Source: Podaxis mareebaensis (taxonomy: Eukaryota > Basidiomycota > Agaricomycetes > Agaricales > Agaricaceae). From it: DNA of 35,037 bases. The DNA lies in assembly GCA_018524725.1 (NCBI GenBank), contig JAEUWP010000579.1, positions 1 through 35,037 on the forward strand, given 5' to 3'. Of the stretch, positions 1-11,200 are shown piece after piece (positions within the stretch are counted from its first letter, which is position 1; each line of letters opens with the position of its first letter). The notes under the pieces were generated by a model. The model ran no database searches. It worked only from the letters and a program-made list of their open reading frames with translations, and had not been told where the DNA came from. Made by a program: the position numbers and the translations under genes.

Positions 1-2014
1 TGACAATCAAGGAAGGCTGCCAAGTGACTTACTCAGGTTCTGTGATGTCTCCATGGTGTCCATATGCTTCATATATTCAACTATTCTCTGGCACCAATGG
101 AAGACACTTGTGTACTGGATCAATGAGGCCAGTGCATTTGACTTTGAGAAGAACCTCTCACACCCTTTGAGGTCTTCCAGTCCAATGCCTGGTACATATG
201 CTGTCAAATGTGACAATTGACAAAGCTGATTGTGTGTGTGACCATGGAATGCACCAACCAGTGAACGGTATCCAAGCTTTTGAGCCCATTCCCCCAACTC
301 ACTCCAAGCAAGCATGGTGCCAAACCAGCAGCCAACATCATATCCTCCTCCAATACCTGAACCAAAGGCATTGAGTAGTGCTTCAACAACAGCTAGCAGA
401 TACTTTGCTCTAGGAAACTCAGTCAGACATGTAAAATTACTTAGGCCTAATATGAAAACTTACAGTTCTCCACTTTGGACCATATCTGCTACAACAAACA
501 CAAAGCCATGATGGCAGAGTGCCAAGAATATCCCTGTGTCATCAAAGACACCCCACATGCGAGCAGTGACCTCATTCACCATGTTTGACCACCTGGAGAC
601 ACATGGATTGTCAGTGTTGACATTCCCCTTGAGAAGCTCATCCATGACCCAGTCCTTTGCCCATCAATCAACTTGTTCCCTGTCAAGGTAGTAGTCACCC
701 GAGACCTTGCAGGTGTCAAGAACTTCCTTCAATATAGTAGTGAAAGTATGGCCAGTTTCATCATGTAGGTCTTGATATACATCCTTGCAAATAACATGTT
801 TCAATGAGTCATTCCCATCCATTGTCACCAACGTATCATAAATAAGAGAATCCTTGCCCTCGAGGTGATAAGTGCAGGCTGGACAGGCATTCTTTAGCCT
901 CCAATTAGAAGCCACCCTTCCAAGGGATGCATTGACTCAGTTCTGTACTTCAGCCCATATTTTGAGAAAAAGATGGTAACAGACTGTAAATTGAACTGAA
1001 AGGTATGGACGAAAGGGCAAGCCATGTAGGTCACATAGTCCTTGAACAAAGGACTGTACAGACATGTGGGGGCAGCATTGATGAATGTTCCAATAAAGCT
1101 CCAAAAGATGTGTTGTGACAGCAAGGGTTGGACAAAAAGGTGCACAGGGAATCAGGCCCTGTCTGATGAACAAAGCTGGGATACCCTCAGGTCCATTGAC
1201 AACATCCGTTTGGAGAACATATGTCCCTGTTAGTCTCAGTCAGCTAGTATTTACCAAAAGGAATGTTTCATGTACAAAAGATGTCCATGACCTGTAGCTT
1301 TATGCCTACCCCATCTTCTGCCACCTACAGCTGTGTGTCCTCAAGACCATAGATGCCTAAACCCATATCCCACACTAAGTATGCTTGCATGATCACAGGA
1401 AGCTGCCTGCAGAAGGCTTCATTCCTATTCTCGACATGATCACGATGTGTCCTCCAATCAACATATCTTCTATGAAATGTTGTTAAAACAGTGAGTATGC
1501 TGCAATTGAGCATGAAAAGCCAACTTACTGAGGGTCTTTGGATTTGTTATCATCCAGGAGAATTGCAAGCAACTCACCCCTGCATGGCTGATATCTAAGG
1601 GGACACTGCCTGCTAAGACATCCTCAGGCTTGAGTGGGATATATGGCTCAGCACCATCATCATCCCCAAATGACTGATCATCCAACTCGCCAGCACTCTT
1701 GGGACCATTTAGATGATGGTGCTTGGCTTTTTCCTCCTCCATTCATTCATCTGATGTTGATAGTCAGTCCCACAGCTGAGCATTCCTAGAGTCAACCCAC
1801 CAATGTGATGTTGGCATGCTTTTGCCAATTCTTGGTCCATCTCCTCATGTAAGCCTCTTGTATTATATTGGGTAACAGTTTTCCTGAGTCCAAATGGTGT
1901 TTGAATTGAGCTAACGTGTGCCGCTCTGTTAGAACCTGCACTGGTATGTTTGGACTTGGAGTGCTTAGGGAGGTTGGGAAACATGGGCATCTCATCAGTG
2001 TGTGTCACATTCAA
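1..2014 (-). pseudogene. KDZ-family DNA transposase, decayed, 3' end cut by window edge
   Basis: This is a transposase of the Kyakuja-Dileera-Zisupton (KDZ) DNA transposon superfamily, common in Agaricomycetes. On the minus strand the segments run in the order expected for the family: a Lys/Glu/Asp-rich N-terminal part (about 2014-1470), an Arg-rich DWRTHRDHVENRNEAF segment (about 1450), LIRQGLIPCAP-like and CDLHGLPFRPYLS segments (1150-1000), the Cys motif NACPACTY (about 880), RWSNMVNEVTARMWG (about 590), and then GGYDVGCWFG (about 330), GAFHGHTHNQLCQL and GLEDLKGCERFFSKSNAL (about 240-130), which carry the usual acidic residues. The core frame is interrupted by TGA at 937-939 and 664-666, both where the family usually has Arg. 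The coding sequence continues past base 1. The N-terminal boundary is uncertain; the family identity is clear. Confidence 0.85.
410..463 (-). other. Intron in the KDZ transposase
   Basis: A 54-bp intron on the minus strand, with GTAAGT donor (463 downward) and CCTAG acceptor (410). Splicing joins the VADMVQSGEL segment to KYLLAVVEALLNAFG with phase preserved and gives the continuous reading seen in KDZ proteins. Its intact splice sites suggest the transposase gene was functional before CpG decay added stops. Confidence 0.7.
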
Positions 2015-2038
2015 CAGAGGTGACTCATTAGGCTAAAT

Positions 2039-4690
2039 TTAGAAACCCAATAGAAGTCTTATGCTGACTCCTCTCTGTGTTCCTGCACACCATTGCCCCA
2101 TTCTGCACTCAAGCATTGCCTGTGAACATTCATCACATTCAAGACCATACAGTAGTGCTTTTCTGTGGTACACATCATAACACTCCTCACAACTACTCCT
2201 GAATGGTAACTCCTCCAATCCTCTCACACATGGTCCCATGTCTCTCAACATCTCAGTGTTTCAACCATGTCATTAATGAAACATCGATAGTGAGTCATTT
2301 GAAGTTCCTGAAGCCCTACTGCTAATAAGTGACTGGTCGCTAGAATGGGTGTCTCCACATTCATTGCCAGTACATCTGGCAACTTGATTTTCAGCTGACC
2401 ATTCTTCCATGCTACCTCTCCTAGCATGCTCCTGGATCTCACTACAGATAACATTAGACAGTTTGAATCAATTCAATATATCTGATTTCTTGTGTGATGC
2501 ACCAATATTTTTTGGAGTCAGACATAATTCATTGAAACGACATCCCTCAGATTAAACTTACCATTCAGGCCAGGACTCAGAAAGGTGCAATATGACAGAT
2601 AGCAAGTGTGAGTTTGGAGTTGTACATATAATCCCTCCATACACAGAGGGGTCTGGCATGTTCCCCCATTTTGTAAACAAGGATTCCACTGAATTCAATG
2701 GCTCATGTACAGTACAAGTCATAGGAGGCTGTTGCTTCCAACATCTTGGACATCCCATGCCATTGATCTTGTTTCACAATGCAATCAACATCAAACAATG
2801 AATCTGATACAAATAAAATGCTCTTGGCCATTTGGTTTTGACTAAGACCTACAGATGGTATATACTAAGGTCCCTCGAGCCCAGAATCCAATGAAGAACA
2901 GGTGGAAAGGTGGAACCACAGTCCATGGGTGAATGGCCATAATGAATTCAGCTACTGACATTTGGGCACTTCTTCAGCATATCTTGGCTTCCATTTGGGT
3001 GAACTCTCAATATGAGATCATAAGCCTATCCAATATTATTTTGTAAACTGTGTACAGTATATACATGTCCTGGAAAGTTGAAACACTCCATGACCTGATG
3101 GTGAATCTTGTAAAAGAGCTACAGTTCACCAGTGTCATTAGCAAAAACACTTTGCTGCCCAAAGGCTAGCTTGCAAATTGTCAGATGACTTGCAGTTGAG
3201 GCACTCCAGAAATGTTAGCAATACTCTCCAACTATGACCTATCACTTTATATTGAATGCTTAATTCATCTGTGCTATGGTACAGTCTGGTATAGTGTTCA
3301 TAAGTTTCCTGAGGGCCATGATATCACTGCAATCTGGGATCGATCTTTCACCAAGATTGGGCATTCGATCAATGATTATTTCACCATCATTTCACTGATG
3401 ATTTTATGGGGATATTGTTATTCCATCAGTCAGCATGGAGTAGTGCAGCATGGTTTCACTGGAAATCATATCAAAGGTAAACTAAACTAAGGACCTCATC
3501 CACATTGTCAGCAAATCAGACATAAATTTCATTGGCATGGATAACGGCTACAGGACATGCATAAGCATTCATTCAATGACCACTGAAAGCTCCCAAAGCT
3601 GGGCTGAGCATGTGGAGGACACCATTATGATACTGGTTGAGTTGCGAATTTCAGAATGCACCAGTGAAAAGCATTGAAGCATCAGCTTCATTGTTGGCTA
3701 GCTCCACCCACCCAAACTCAGTGGGAGTCAGCCCATAGAGCACCTCAAACCTGAAGCAGTTGAGGTAGACACCAAGTTACAAAAATTTAATCACACACAA
3801 GTCTTCGTAGACACCAAGATACCTTCCACTGGTCACAATGAACCACAGGTCTGTTAGTAGTGGCAGAGGTTCAATTGTGCCTGAGGTGGGATGATCCATT
3901 TCTGTTGGCTTGTAAATCTGGCCATCAGCATCTACCCAAATACCCCTCATCCCAGTGCAAATATCAAGTTTGTACCACAGCTCCACATCAGTGAGAAGGT
4001 CTTCAACACCAGGATTTAGAACATTGCTTTACAAAATGAATCAGAATGCAGAGCGCAGGGAAACTGAAGTATTGCTTACAACATATTGAATCTCTCATGA
4101 GCCTCCACTGGAATTGAGGCTATTTGGTGCCAAGGTTGTACAAGGTCAGTGACAGGTTCTGTGGATTGGCATTCAGTGGCACTAATGGGACTGATCAGCA
4201 GTGAATGGGATGATAACTGAGGGCACTCATGTTGGAGCAATGGGCTTGGAGGTCAATTGAGTGCTAGATGTCGATGCCTCAGCTTGAACATCCTCAAAGG
4301 ACTGCATTTGGTTTTGAGCTGATGGACAATGGACAGGAGTTGGCACCATGCCTGATGGTACTTTTGATAGCCTTTTGATTCATGTCTTGCCCCTAGAGAG
4401 ATTGGTTTCCACTTGTAGAAGAATGAGAAAATACTACTTATGTTGCGTGGCAGGTCAAGGTTTTCAGTGGAACAGGTGTTTTCTCATTCTCACTGCCAAA
4501 TGAGACATTAATCACCTCAGGAGATGAAGTGACCAATGTATAACTAGGGGGAGTGCTTTTATGGTCTGATGAATGGAGACCTGTGGGGTAGTTAGACAAG
4601 AAGTTACTGGACATAAGTAATCCACTTATGGCCCATGAATCTTGGACAGTGGGGAGAAATAAAAATTTCTTAGATCTCATGACTTACTAG
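2039..4690 (-). pseudogene. Decayed coding region of unknown function beside the KDZ transposase
   Basis: I do not recognise this protein. Protein-like segments on the minus strand are separated by stops and frame changes. They lie at 4680-4438 (Ser/Thr/Pro-rich), 4018-3500 (containing CTGMRGIWVDADGQIYKP, DHPTSGTIEPLPLLTDLWF and VLYGLTPTEFGWVELANNE), 3190-2810 (NFPGHVYTVYSLQNN, DLILRVHPNGSQDM), 2758-2558 (VYGGIICTTPNSHLL) and 2454-2039 (KLPDVLAMNVETPILATSHL, and a Cys-rich CEECYDVYH...CDEC part). They probably belong to one or two multi-exon genes upstream of, and collinear with, the KDZ transposase, so they may be transposon passenger genes or the transposase N-terminal region. Boundaries are approximate. 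I am sure the strand is coding, but not of the gene model. Confidence 0.4.
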
Positions 4691-5042
4691 TTGAACAATT
4701 TAAGGCTGGGCAGCAGGTGTTGTAATGGAAATCTACATAGAAAAATTGTCTGATAGTCAAGCACATGGAACCTGCAGAATCTGTATATTTGAAATGTCGC
4801 AGATACTAGGTTCCACAGGGGCATGGTAATTCAAATATCTCAGCATGCAAGGCATGTACTCACCATGGTTTTCCCTCAAGTCTATGGGTGAAGAGTGGCC
4901 TTGGACTAGATCCCTTCACAAGTTCAAGCCTATGAGAGTAGCTAAAAATGAGAGCAAGTGGAGGACTCACTGAAGGTCATAGGCCAGTGAGTCTCAACTG
5001 CCCTGGGACCATCCTTGGCACTCCTGTTGGAGCTCGGAATCA
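4691..5042. other. Spacer without a recognisable gene
   Basis: About 350 bp between the start of the minus-strand decayed coding region and the plus-strand split gene. It is the divergent intergenic interval where promoters for both would lie. I see no repeat, RNA gene or conserved motif here. Confidence 0.4.
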
Positions 5043-5648
5043 GTGCAAGTCAAGCTGGCAACACATGGTCAGGCAGTAAGGAACATAGGGACAGCAGAAA
5101 ATAGTTCACCTTTTTGTGTATGTAAAGCACTACCTAGTTGCTTCGTCATACTGAGCAACATCCCCAACATGCTCATACAAGCATTGCTCAGTGATACTCC
5201 CACCTTTGTGCCCATAGATCCTGCTTTGTTACAGATCCCTCCAACCCCAAATGCTCCCCATGTTTAGTCAACCAATGGCCACTTCACTATGGATGGTTTC
5301 AGTTCATTTGTCTCTCATGCTGCTCGTAACCCGCTGCAACTGGTGATTCCTCCTCAGAATAAAAGAAAGACTATCAATAAACAATCTGCAGAGGTGGCAT
5401 GGGCAATCAGGCAGCAAAAACAGGACGAGTTTGCAAAGGATCTTACTGTCTACCAGGAATCCCAAAGGAAGGTAATTGAAGATCTTGCCACAAAGTACCA
5501 CCATAAGCTGGACTATATCAAGAGGCTGTTGAATAGCCAGACACTATACTGAAGGGAGCAAGCTATGAACCTCTACAACATGAAGGTTGCATGGAAGAGA
5601 AGACAGTTAAATCAAGGTCAGTGTTCCACATTGTTCTGATGCATCTGA
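5043..5648 (+). pseudogene. 5' half of a repeated Agaricomycete gene, split by a gypsy insertion
   Basis: The readable part is 5289-5552. It encodes a basic, helix-rich segment (PPQNKRKTINKQSAEVAWAI, then QESQRKVIEDLATKYHHKLD...) typical of the N-terminal part of hypothetical proteins found in many copies in Agaricomycete genomes. The frame stops with TGA at 5550-5552, but similarity continues in the same frame (EQAMNLYNMKVAWKRRQLNQG) to about 5615, so this stop is probably a lesion. A GT at 5616 looks like an intron donor. The gypsy LTR starts at 5649, inside that putative intron. The weaker ORF at 5043-5267 may be the first exon. The other half is at 19328-20337. Function unknown; the helices suggest a coiled or DNA-associated protein, which is inference only. 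Confidence 0.55.
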
Positions 5649-6191
5649 TGTTAGGTTGGTCCTTATCACCAGTCACCTAAGCTTTGCTAGGGGGCGGCTA
5701 TCTCACTAGATGGTTCACAGAGGCACTAGGATCTAGCAAGAAGGATCATGATAAGAAGGTGGCAAGGCAAGTGTCCAATTAAGTACACTCAGGAGGTCGA
5801 ACATCTATAAGTTGAGAATATGACCAATAGAACATTTACTACCACACTGATTGTGAGCTAACGTCAATCAGAAGTTAAAGGTAAACAATAACTTGAGATT
5901 TGAGAATATAGGAAGCTTGCGCTTCCAGTACATGGGCAGCTATTTAAGCTTTACTTCTAATGTCCTAAGAAGGTAACTATGGTGAAGTAATGCTACAAGT
6001 CCGAGAGTCAATAGAAGCATAACTACGGAGTGGAGTGAGACAAGAATAGAAACTAAGATGAGAATAGAAACTGGACAAGAAAGGAAACTAACTAGGTAAG
6101 GAAACTGTTCAAGACAGAGTTCAGGCGAGATACAGGAATACAAGGTGAAGTGTCTGTAGCAAGATAGAAAGGAAACTATTTACAAGTTATA
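5649..6191 (-). repeat. Probable 3' LTR region of the gypsy element
   Basis: Everything between the end of the extra ORF (6192) and the split host-like gene. The outer edge is placed at 5649 because the plus strand reads TGTTAGG there, that is, an element end ...CCTAACA on the element strand, directly after the putative intron sequence of the split gene. The inner edge cannot be fixed because the other LTR is absent. A TTAAATAG box near 5940-5948 could be the LTR promoter. No 5-bp target duplication can be confirmed because the right end of the element is rearranged. Confidence 0.4.
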
Positions 6192-8523
6192 TTACAAGTC
6201 CATGTCCAGGTGAAGTTGTCCACTAGAGTCAGAGGAATAAGAATTGGGAGACAAGGCAGAACTGGGAACAGTGAAGTTCCTGGTGAGGGGTGAGTCAGAG
6301 GAATCTGACTCGTGTATGATAAGCATGCTGCAGTGAGGCAATGATGATGATGATGATGACAAGGAGATGTCTGCAGTGATGTAGGGAGGTGGATAGGGAG
6401 GAGGATCCTCAGTGGGTTCAGAGTCATCAATGCTGGGGACATTGGAGTCGATGCTGCGAAGTGGAGGAAGCTGCGATCTGCAGGGAGGAATGGCTGGAGG
6501 TTCGTTGGAGTTAGGGTCGAGACGATAGACTTCTACTTCTTGAAAGTAGAGTCCGCGAGCGACTTTGTATTTGATGATATGTGGGATGACCTCAGGCGGA
6601 TACATCATGTATGGATGAAGGAATACAATCAGCTCTCCAGCATAGGGAATCATCTTCCAACTGTGGGCCCAGGCAGAGTCGAAGTTATTGTGGATGGTCT
6701 GAATGTATGACCCATTGGGATCAAAGACGTGAGTGAAGGGAGCGTTCTCCCAAGCGATGCAGAGGATTTCAGTCATCATACGATCAGTCAAGTAGAATAA
6801 TGGTCCTGGCATTGGCCAGTCTTGTGAGAACAGAGATGTGTGGCCGGGGAGGCGACAATTGGTGAAGGCTTCATTGCAGTAGCATATGGGGTCTTCATCT
6901 GGCATATGGGTATCCTGAGTGGTGTGGCAGGAGGTGTTGGGGAGTCCAAGTTCATGGACTAGAGCGTTGTAGATGCAGTTGCAGTGAGGTGTACTAGGGC
7001 AGCTCATAACATTATCCCCTTCATTATTAGTGAGTTCCATCTCGCTATTATCTGAGACTGGTGTCAGGTGGGGAGTAGGTGGTCTACAATCTTCTGCTTC
7101 CAACATCAGAGAAGGGAGATTTGTGATGTCCGTCAGCTGTATGTGTTGGTTCCCGTGTCTGTCCCGATGGACGAGGGAGCAAATGTGCGTGGCAGCTCTG
7201 TTGAGTATCCCATGTCATTCTCTGATTGATGTGGGGGAGGCTGAAGGTATAGGAGTTGGGGTGTGTGGTCTGCCTGCTTCTGGTGCTGATGATGTTGTCA
7301 GTGAGGGCGGAGATGGCAGCATCGATGGATTGGTGCAATTGCACACTTGACAGACTTGGGCTTCTGGCACGGCGGGGAAGGTAGGGGGTTCCATTATAGT
7401 CCCTAGCTCGTAAAAATGATCTGGTGATGTTACTTCCTCAGTATCGATCAGTATGCAGATACCGCTGGTGTTGATCGGTCCTTTGTGGAAAAGTGCATGA
7501 AGGACGAAGTAGTGGAGGAGGTCAGGATGGGAGCGGGTGCCGAGGAGGAGTGATAGGTCAGCTAGGAGTGTGGTGGTTGCCCAGATTGGGAATGTCTGTT
7601 GGGGAGTCAGGACATCATTGTACTCTTTGATGTGGAGCCACATAGCGGCTTGCATCGGTAGATCGTGACAGTAGAGCCTCAGTTCGCAATGAAAGGCTAG
7701 CATCTTGATAAGATCTAACACTTCCCTGAATTGAAGGCATGAGATGTGGACTTGGAGTTGGGGGAGTCCAGGAATGTAAGGTGCAAGTCTCGTGTAGAGT
7801 TGTATCAGGTTGTGATTGTCGATCTGTTCATTGGGGAGGTTGGGATAATGAAGGATTCGAAAGAGAGCTAGTTCTGCTAAGTGCATTGAGTCATAGACTG
7901 ACTTTATCAATGAGAAGTTTGGTGGTAGTGCTTGAGCTCTCGATGTCGCTACATAGTCAAGGGGAGATGTTGTGGCCAATACAAGCAAGTCAGGCCATCT
8001 CCATTGAGTTCGAAAGTCGAATGAGCATTCTAGCAGAATGCATGATAGTAGCAATAGTTTCCCTGTAGACGTTGCAGTTCTGAACCAAAAGTGGATTCCT
8101 TCGAAGAGTGGTGTCCTGGGTGATGGAGTTAACCCAGTCCAAAGATTCTCTGAGTTGAACAAGTTCAGTGTCAAGGTCGGATACTTCACTAGGGAGGGAA
8201 GGTAGTTTGATCAGGGATCCAGCGTTGATTGGCCAGATGAATTCTCGGGTTCCAATGCAGGTTGAGTAGGCTGGGAGCAGGTGGAGTGGGTGTGAGATGA
8301 GGAAGGGCGTGCCATCCTGCGCAATCATGGTCGTCATGATGTGTTGTATGGTGAGGTGTTCTGTGATGGCATTCAAGCATTCTTGGAAGGTGGTGGGTGG
8401 TTCTGTGAGGGACAGGATGCTGTTAGTGTCATGGCCAGTGCTTGTAGTAGAGTTGGGAGGTAGTTGAGTATCTTGCTGAGCTTCAGTTTGAGGGGTGGGT
8501 TGCTGGTTGTTGGTGGTTGACAT
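6192..8523 (-). pseudogene. Extra ORF downstream of gypsy pol (env position), unknown function
   Basis: A long ORF of about 777 codons starting with ATG at 8523, 10 nt after the pol stop (8533-8535). The first 170 residues lie in one frame (8523 to about 8000); the rest lies in a second frame from about 8000 to 6192, with one TGA at 7215-7217. I infer one frameshift near 8000 and one CpG-type nonsense change. The N-terminus is Gln/Thr-rich and polar. The middle has Leu-rich helical segments and Cys/His residues (CQVCNCTNP about 7345; HCNCIYNALVHELGLP about 6965). The C-terminal part is Pro/Ser-rich with the tandem motif PPPYPPPY (6381-6404) and a Ser run encoded by a GAT repeat. There is no signal peptide or transmembrane helix, so it is not an obvious envelope. 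Similar ORFs exist in Agaricomycete genomes as hypothetical proteins; I know of no function. Confidence 0.6.
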
Positions 8524-9690
8524 CTCCAGTGGTTATTGAAGTTTGTTCTTCCTTTTATAAGCATTAAGGATTTGCTGTGCATTGGAGAATGTGGACTGCA
8601 GTTCCCATGTATTTTCAGAGTGTGGGTAGCCAGTCCATTTGACTAGGAATTCGAGGTGGTTGCACAGTCTTCAATGGTTTAGGATGGCTTCTATTTTGTA
8701 GTGCTCTTTGTCATTGTGCAGTTCTGGTGCAGGTCGCAGGTAGTGTTTGCCATATAAGTTATTTTCAGTTACTGGAGTCAGTAGGGTGGCATGAAACATG
8801 GGGTGAATTCTCCATGTTTTGGGTAACTTTAGCTCGAAGTTGACTGTGGATATCTTCTTGATTATTTTGAACAGTCCTTCATGCTTTGGGGCGAGTTTTC
8901 TTGATTTGACTCATAATGGAAGATTGTGGGTATCTAACCATACTTGGTCTCCTATGGAGTAGGTGGGGAGTCGATAGTTGGCTGTGCATCTTGCCATGAT
9001 CTGGCAGGCATGGTTGTGTGCTTGAATGGTGTGGTGGTGAGCTTCCATTAATCGGTCCATGTGGTTTTCTGCTGATGGATTGTTTGTGGGTTCCATTTCT
9101 GTTGGGAATGCTTTTGGAGTGTAGCTGTAAAGTAGTTGGAATGGAGTTTCAGAGCATCCAGCATGGGGACGATTGTTGTGGCAGAATTCATAGATTGGAA
9201 GGTACTTGCTCCATTCATTTGGGTCGCTTGAAGTGGCGATGGTGAGGTAGGTTTCAATTTCTTGGTTGAATTGTTCAGTGGATCCATCAGTTTGCAGATG
9301 GTAAGCTGTAGAGTAGGCAGGCTTGATGTCGAGGAGTTTGTACAGTTCTCACATTGCTTTGGATGCAAATCAGGGGTCACGATCTGAGATGACCTTATCA
9401 GGAAGGCCATATTGTGAAAATAGGCAGTTGACCAAAATAGAAGCAATGACTTGGCTGTCGGCGGTCTTTGTAGTAGGGACTAAAATTATCCCCTTTGTTA
9501 GGCCATGGTCCACTATGGCCAAAATAGAATCATATCCGTGGGATGGCAGTAGATCTGTGATAAGATCCATAGAGATTTGTGAAAAGGGTCATGTTGATTG
9601 AGGTGCTGGAATCGTGCCATGTGCATAGTGCGATAATAATAGCTAACCATTCGAGTTCTGAGCAATGGTAGTTGTGTTCCGTTGGAGTAA

Positions 9691-9906
9691 AAGCTTTGGA
9701 ATGGAAGGCTATCAGTCGATGAATGCCATTTTCATCTTTTTGGTAGAGCACAGCTCCTGCTGTGTATTGTGATGCATCAGTTTTGATTTCAAAGGGTTTT
9801 GATGGGTCAGGTGCGATAGAATAGGTCAATCTTTGAATTTCCTTTTGAGTTCATCAAAGGCTTGTTGATGTTTGGGTTTCCATTCGAACTTGACATTCTT
9901 GGACAT
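9691..9906 (-). repeat. 216-bp pol segment, inverted-repeat partner of 19098-19313
   Basis: The RT/RNase H junction of the gypsy element, matching 19098-19313 in inverse orientation without any gap. I count 9 differences in 216 bp, eight of them explicable as CpG transitions. Both copies share the same TGA and the same one-base deletion. Confidence 0.85.
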
Positions 9907-10911
9907 TAATGTGTTGAGGGGTGCTGCATGTTTGGAGTAATTCCAGATGAATCATCAGTAGAAGTTGCAAAATCCGATGAATTTTCAGACATCTCAGGTT
10001 GTCTTTGGTGTAGGCCAGTTCTTGATTCCTTCAAGTTTGGTGGCATCCATTTCAATTGAGGTAGGAGTAATGACTGCTCCTAGGTATTCAACATGTTGCT
10101 TCTCAAATTCACATTTCTCGGGTTTGAGGTAGAGATCGTGTTTGCATAGGATGTTGAGTACTTCTTGAGTGATTTGCCTTAGTTCTTCTCAAGTTTTGGT
10201 GTGAATAAGAATGTCGTCCATATAGACGAGTACTTGTCCTCTTCGAATGAGGTGAGCAAAGATGTGATCCATCATGGATTGAAACATTGTGGGGCTGTTG
10301 CACATTCTGAAGAACATGACTGTTGGTTCAAATAATCCTCTTGGTGTTTTGAAGGCTCCTTTCCATTGGTCACCTTCTTGGATGCGGATGTTGTTATATC
10401 CAGCTCGAACATCGAATTTCATAAACCATTTTGATCCTTTGAGCTTGTCGAGTAGTGAGGATATGAGTGGTATCAGGTATGCGTTCTTGATTGTATGCAT
10501 ATTGAGGTAACGGTAATCTTGGCATGGTTGTAGTTTGCCATCTTTCTTCCCTATGCAGAAGAAAGGTGATGCCATTGGTGATTCAGATGGGTGAATATAT
10601 CCTTTAGCGAGATTTTCATCAATGAACTTGTTGAGTTCTTGCATTTCGATGGGCGACAGTCGATAAGGTTTGAACAACTTAGGTTCAAACAAATCCTTAA
10701 GTTCAATCTTGTGATCCCAAGGTCTGCTTGGTGGAAATCGCAATGCTTTCTTCTCAGAAAATACATTGAGATAGTCATGAAATTCCTTTGGAATGACTTT
10801 TTGTGGGTCAGATTCTTTCTTCTGATCTCCATATTGTTGTGCGATAGTTTGTGAGGCATTTGCCTTGAAGTTGATTTCAAGGAATGATTCAGGTTCCAAG
10901 GTGATGTGGTT

Positions 10912-10926
10912 GAGTTTGTCGATTTC
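10912..10926. repeat. Target site duplication of the LINE, left copy
   Basis: GAGTTTGTCGATTTC next to the poly(T) tract, matching GAGTTCGTCGATTTC at 17827-17841 in 14 of 15 bases. The mismatch is C/T within a CpG. It lies in gypsy coding sequence (the protease-RT linker), which fixes the LINE boundaries. Confidence 0.85.
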
Positions 10927-11200
10927 TTTTTTTTTTTTTTTTTAAATCGACGTTTATTGCACTAGACTAGCTAATACAAATGGGTGCATGATAGCAGTCC
11001 CAATACTGAAACTAGAGAGAAGGAAGAAGAAAGAAACTAGAGAAGAGGAGGAGAGATAGAAGTATATGAACTACTAGAGAGAGGTGAGATGAAAAGAAAC
11101 AAAACTAACTTGACAAGTTGGGATTGATGAGTGAAAAAAGAAAGAGAAAGAATAGAAGTGGTGGAGCTAACTATGATACAGATGGTGGAGGGGGAAGCCT
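10927..11200 (-). other. LINE 3' UTR with poly(A) tail
   Basis: It follows the natural TGA of ORF2 (11201-11203). It is rich in GA on the plus strand (CT on the element strand) and ends in a run of 17 A on the element strand. The poly(T) on the plus strand is the tail, not a terminator of any plus-strand gene. Confidence 0.8.

Larger units (their letters stand above)
8533..10926 (-). pseudogene. Gypsy pol remnant: RT, RNase H, integrase, chromodomain
   Basis: The reverse transcriptase (10899 downward) shows SPMASPFFCIGKKDGKLQPC, LNMHTIKNAYLIPLI, KFDVRAGYNNIRI and the catalytic YMDD (about 10215). RNase H shows KTDASQYTAGAVLYQKDENG (about 9780). The integrase core shows MDLITDLL, SDRDP and FNQEIETYL (about 9570-9270). 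The C-terminal chromodomain is EFLVKWTGYPHSENTWEL (about 8650-8590), ending at TAA 8533-8535. Damage: TGA stops at 10189, 9994, 9985, 9955, 9952, 9826, 9589, 9370, 9349, 8911 and 8671 (low coordinate of each codon), all at positions fitting Arg (CGA); a one-base loss near 9815; and a deletion near 9610-9625 that removes the end of RNase H and the integrase zinc finger. Chromodomains of this class are thought to guide integration to modified histones. Confidence 0.85.

Noticed and set aside
7990..8523. Envelope glycoprotein in the gypsy element, judged by its position after pol
   Set aside because: No signal peptide, transmembrane helix or fusion-type segment is visible; position alone is not enough.
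9048..9446. Minus-strand ORF of 132 codons as a separate protein
   Set aside because: The adjacent frame encodes the integrase with conserved residues; this frame does not.
10927..10943. Poly(T) tract as a transcription terminator or simple microsatellite
   Set aside because: It lies exactly at the LINE 3' end next to a target duplication, so it is the retrotransposon tail.
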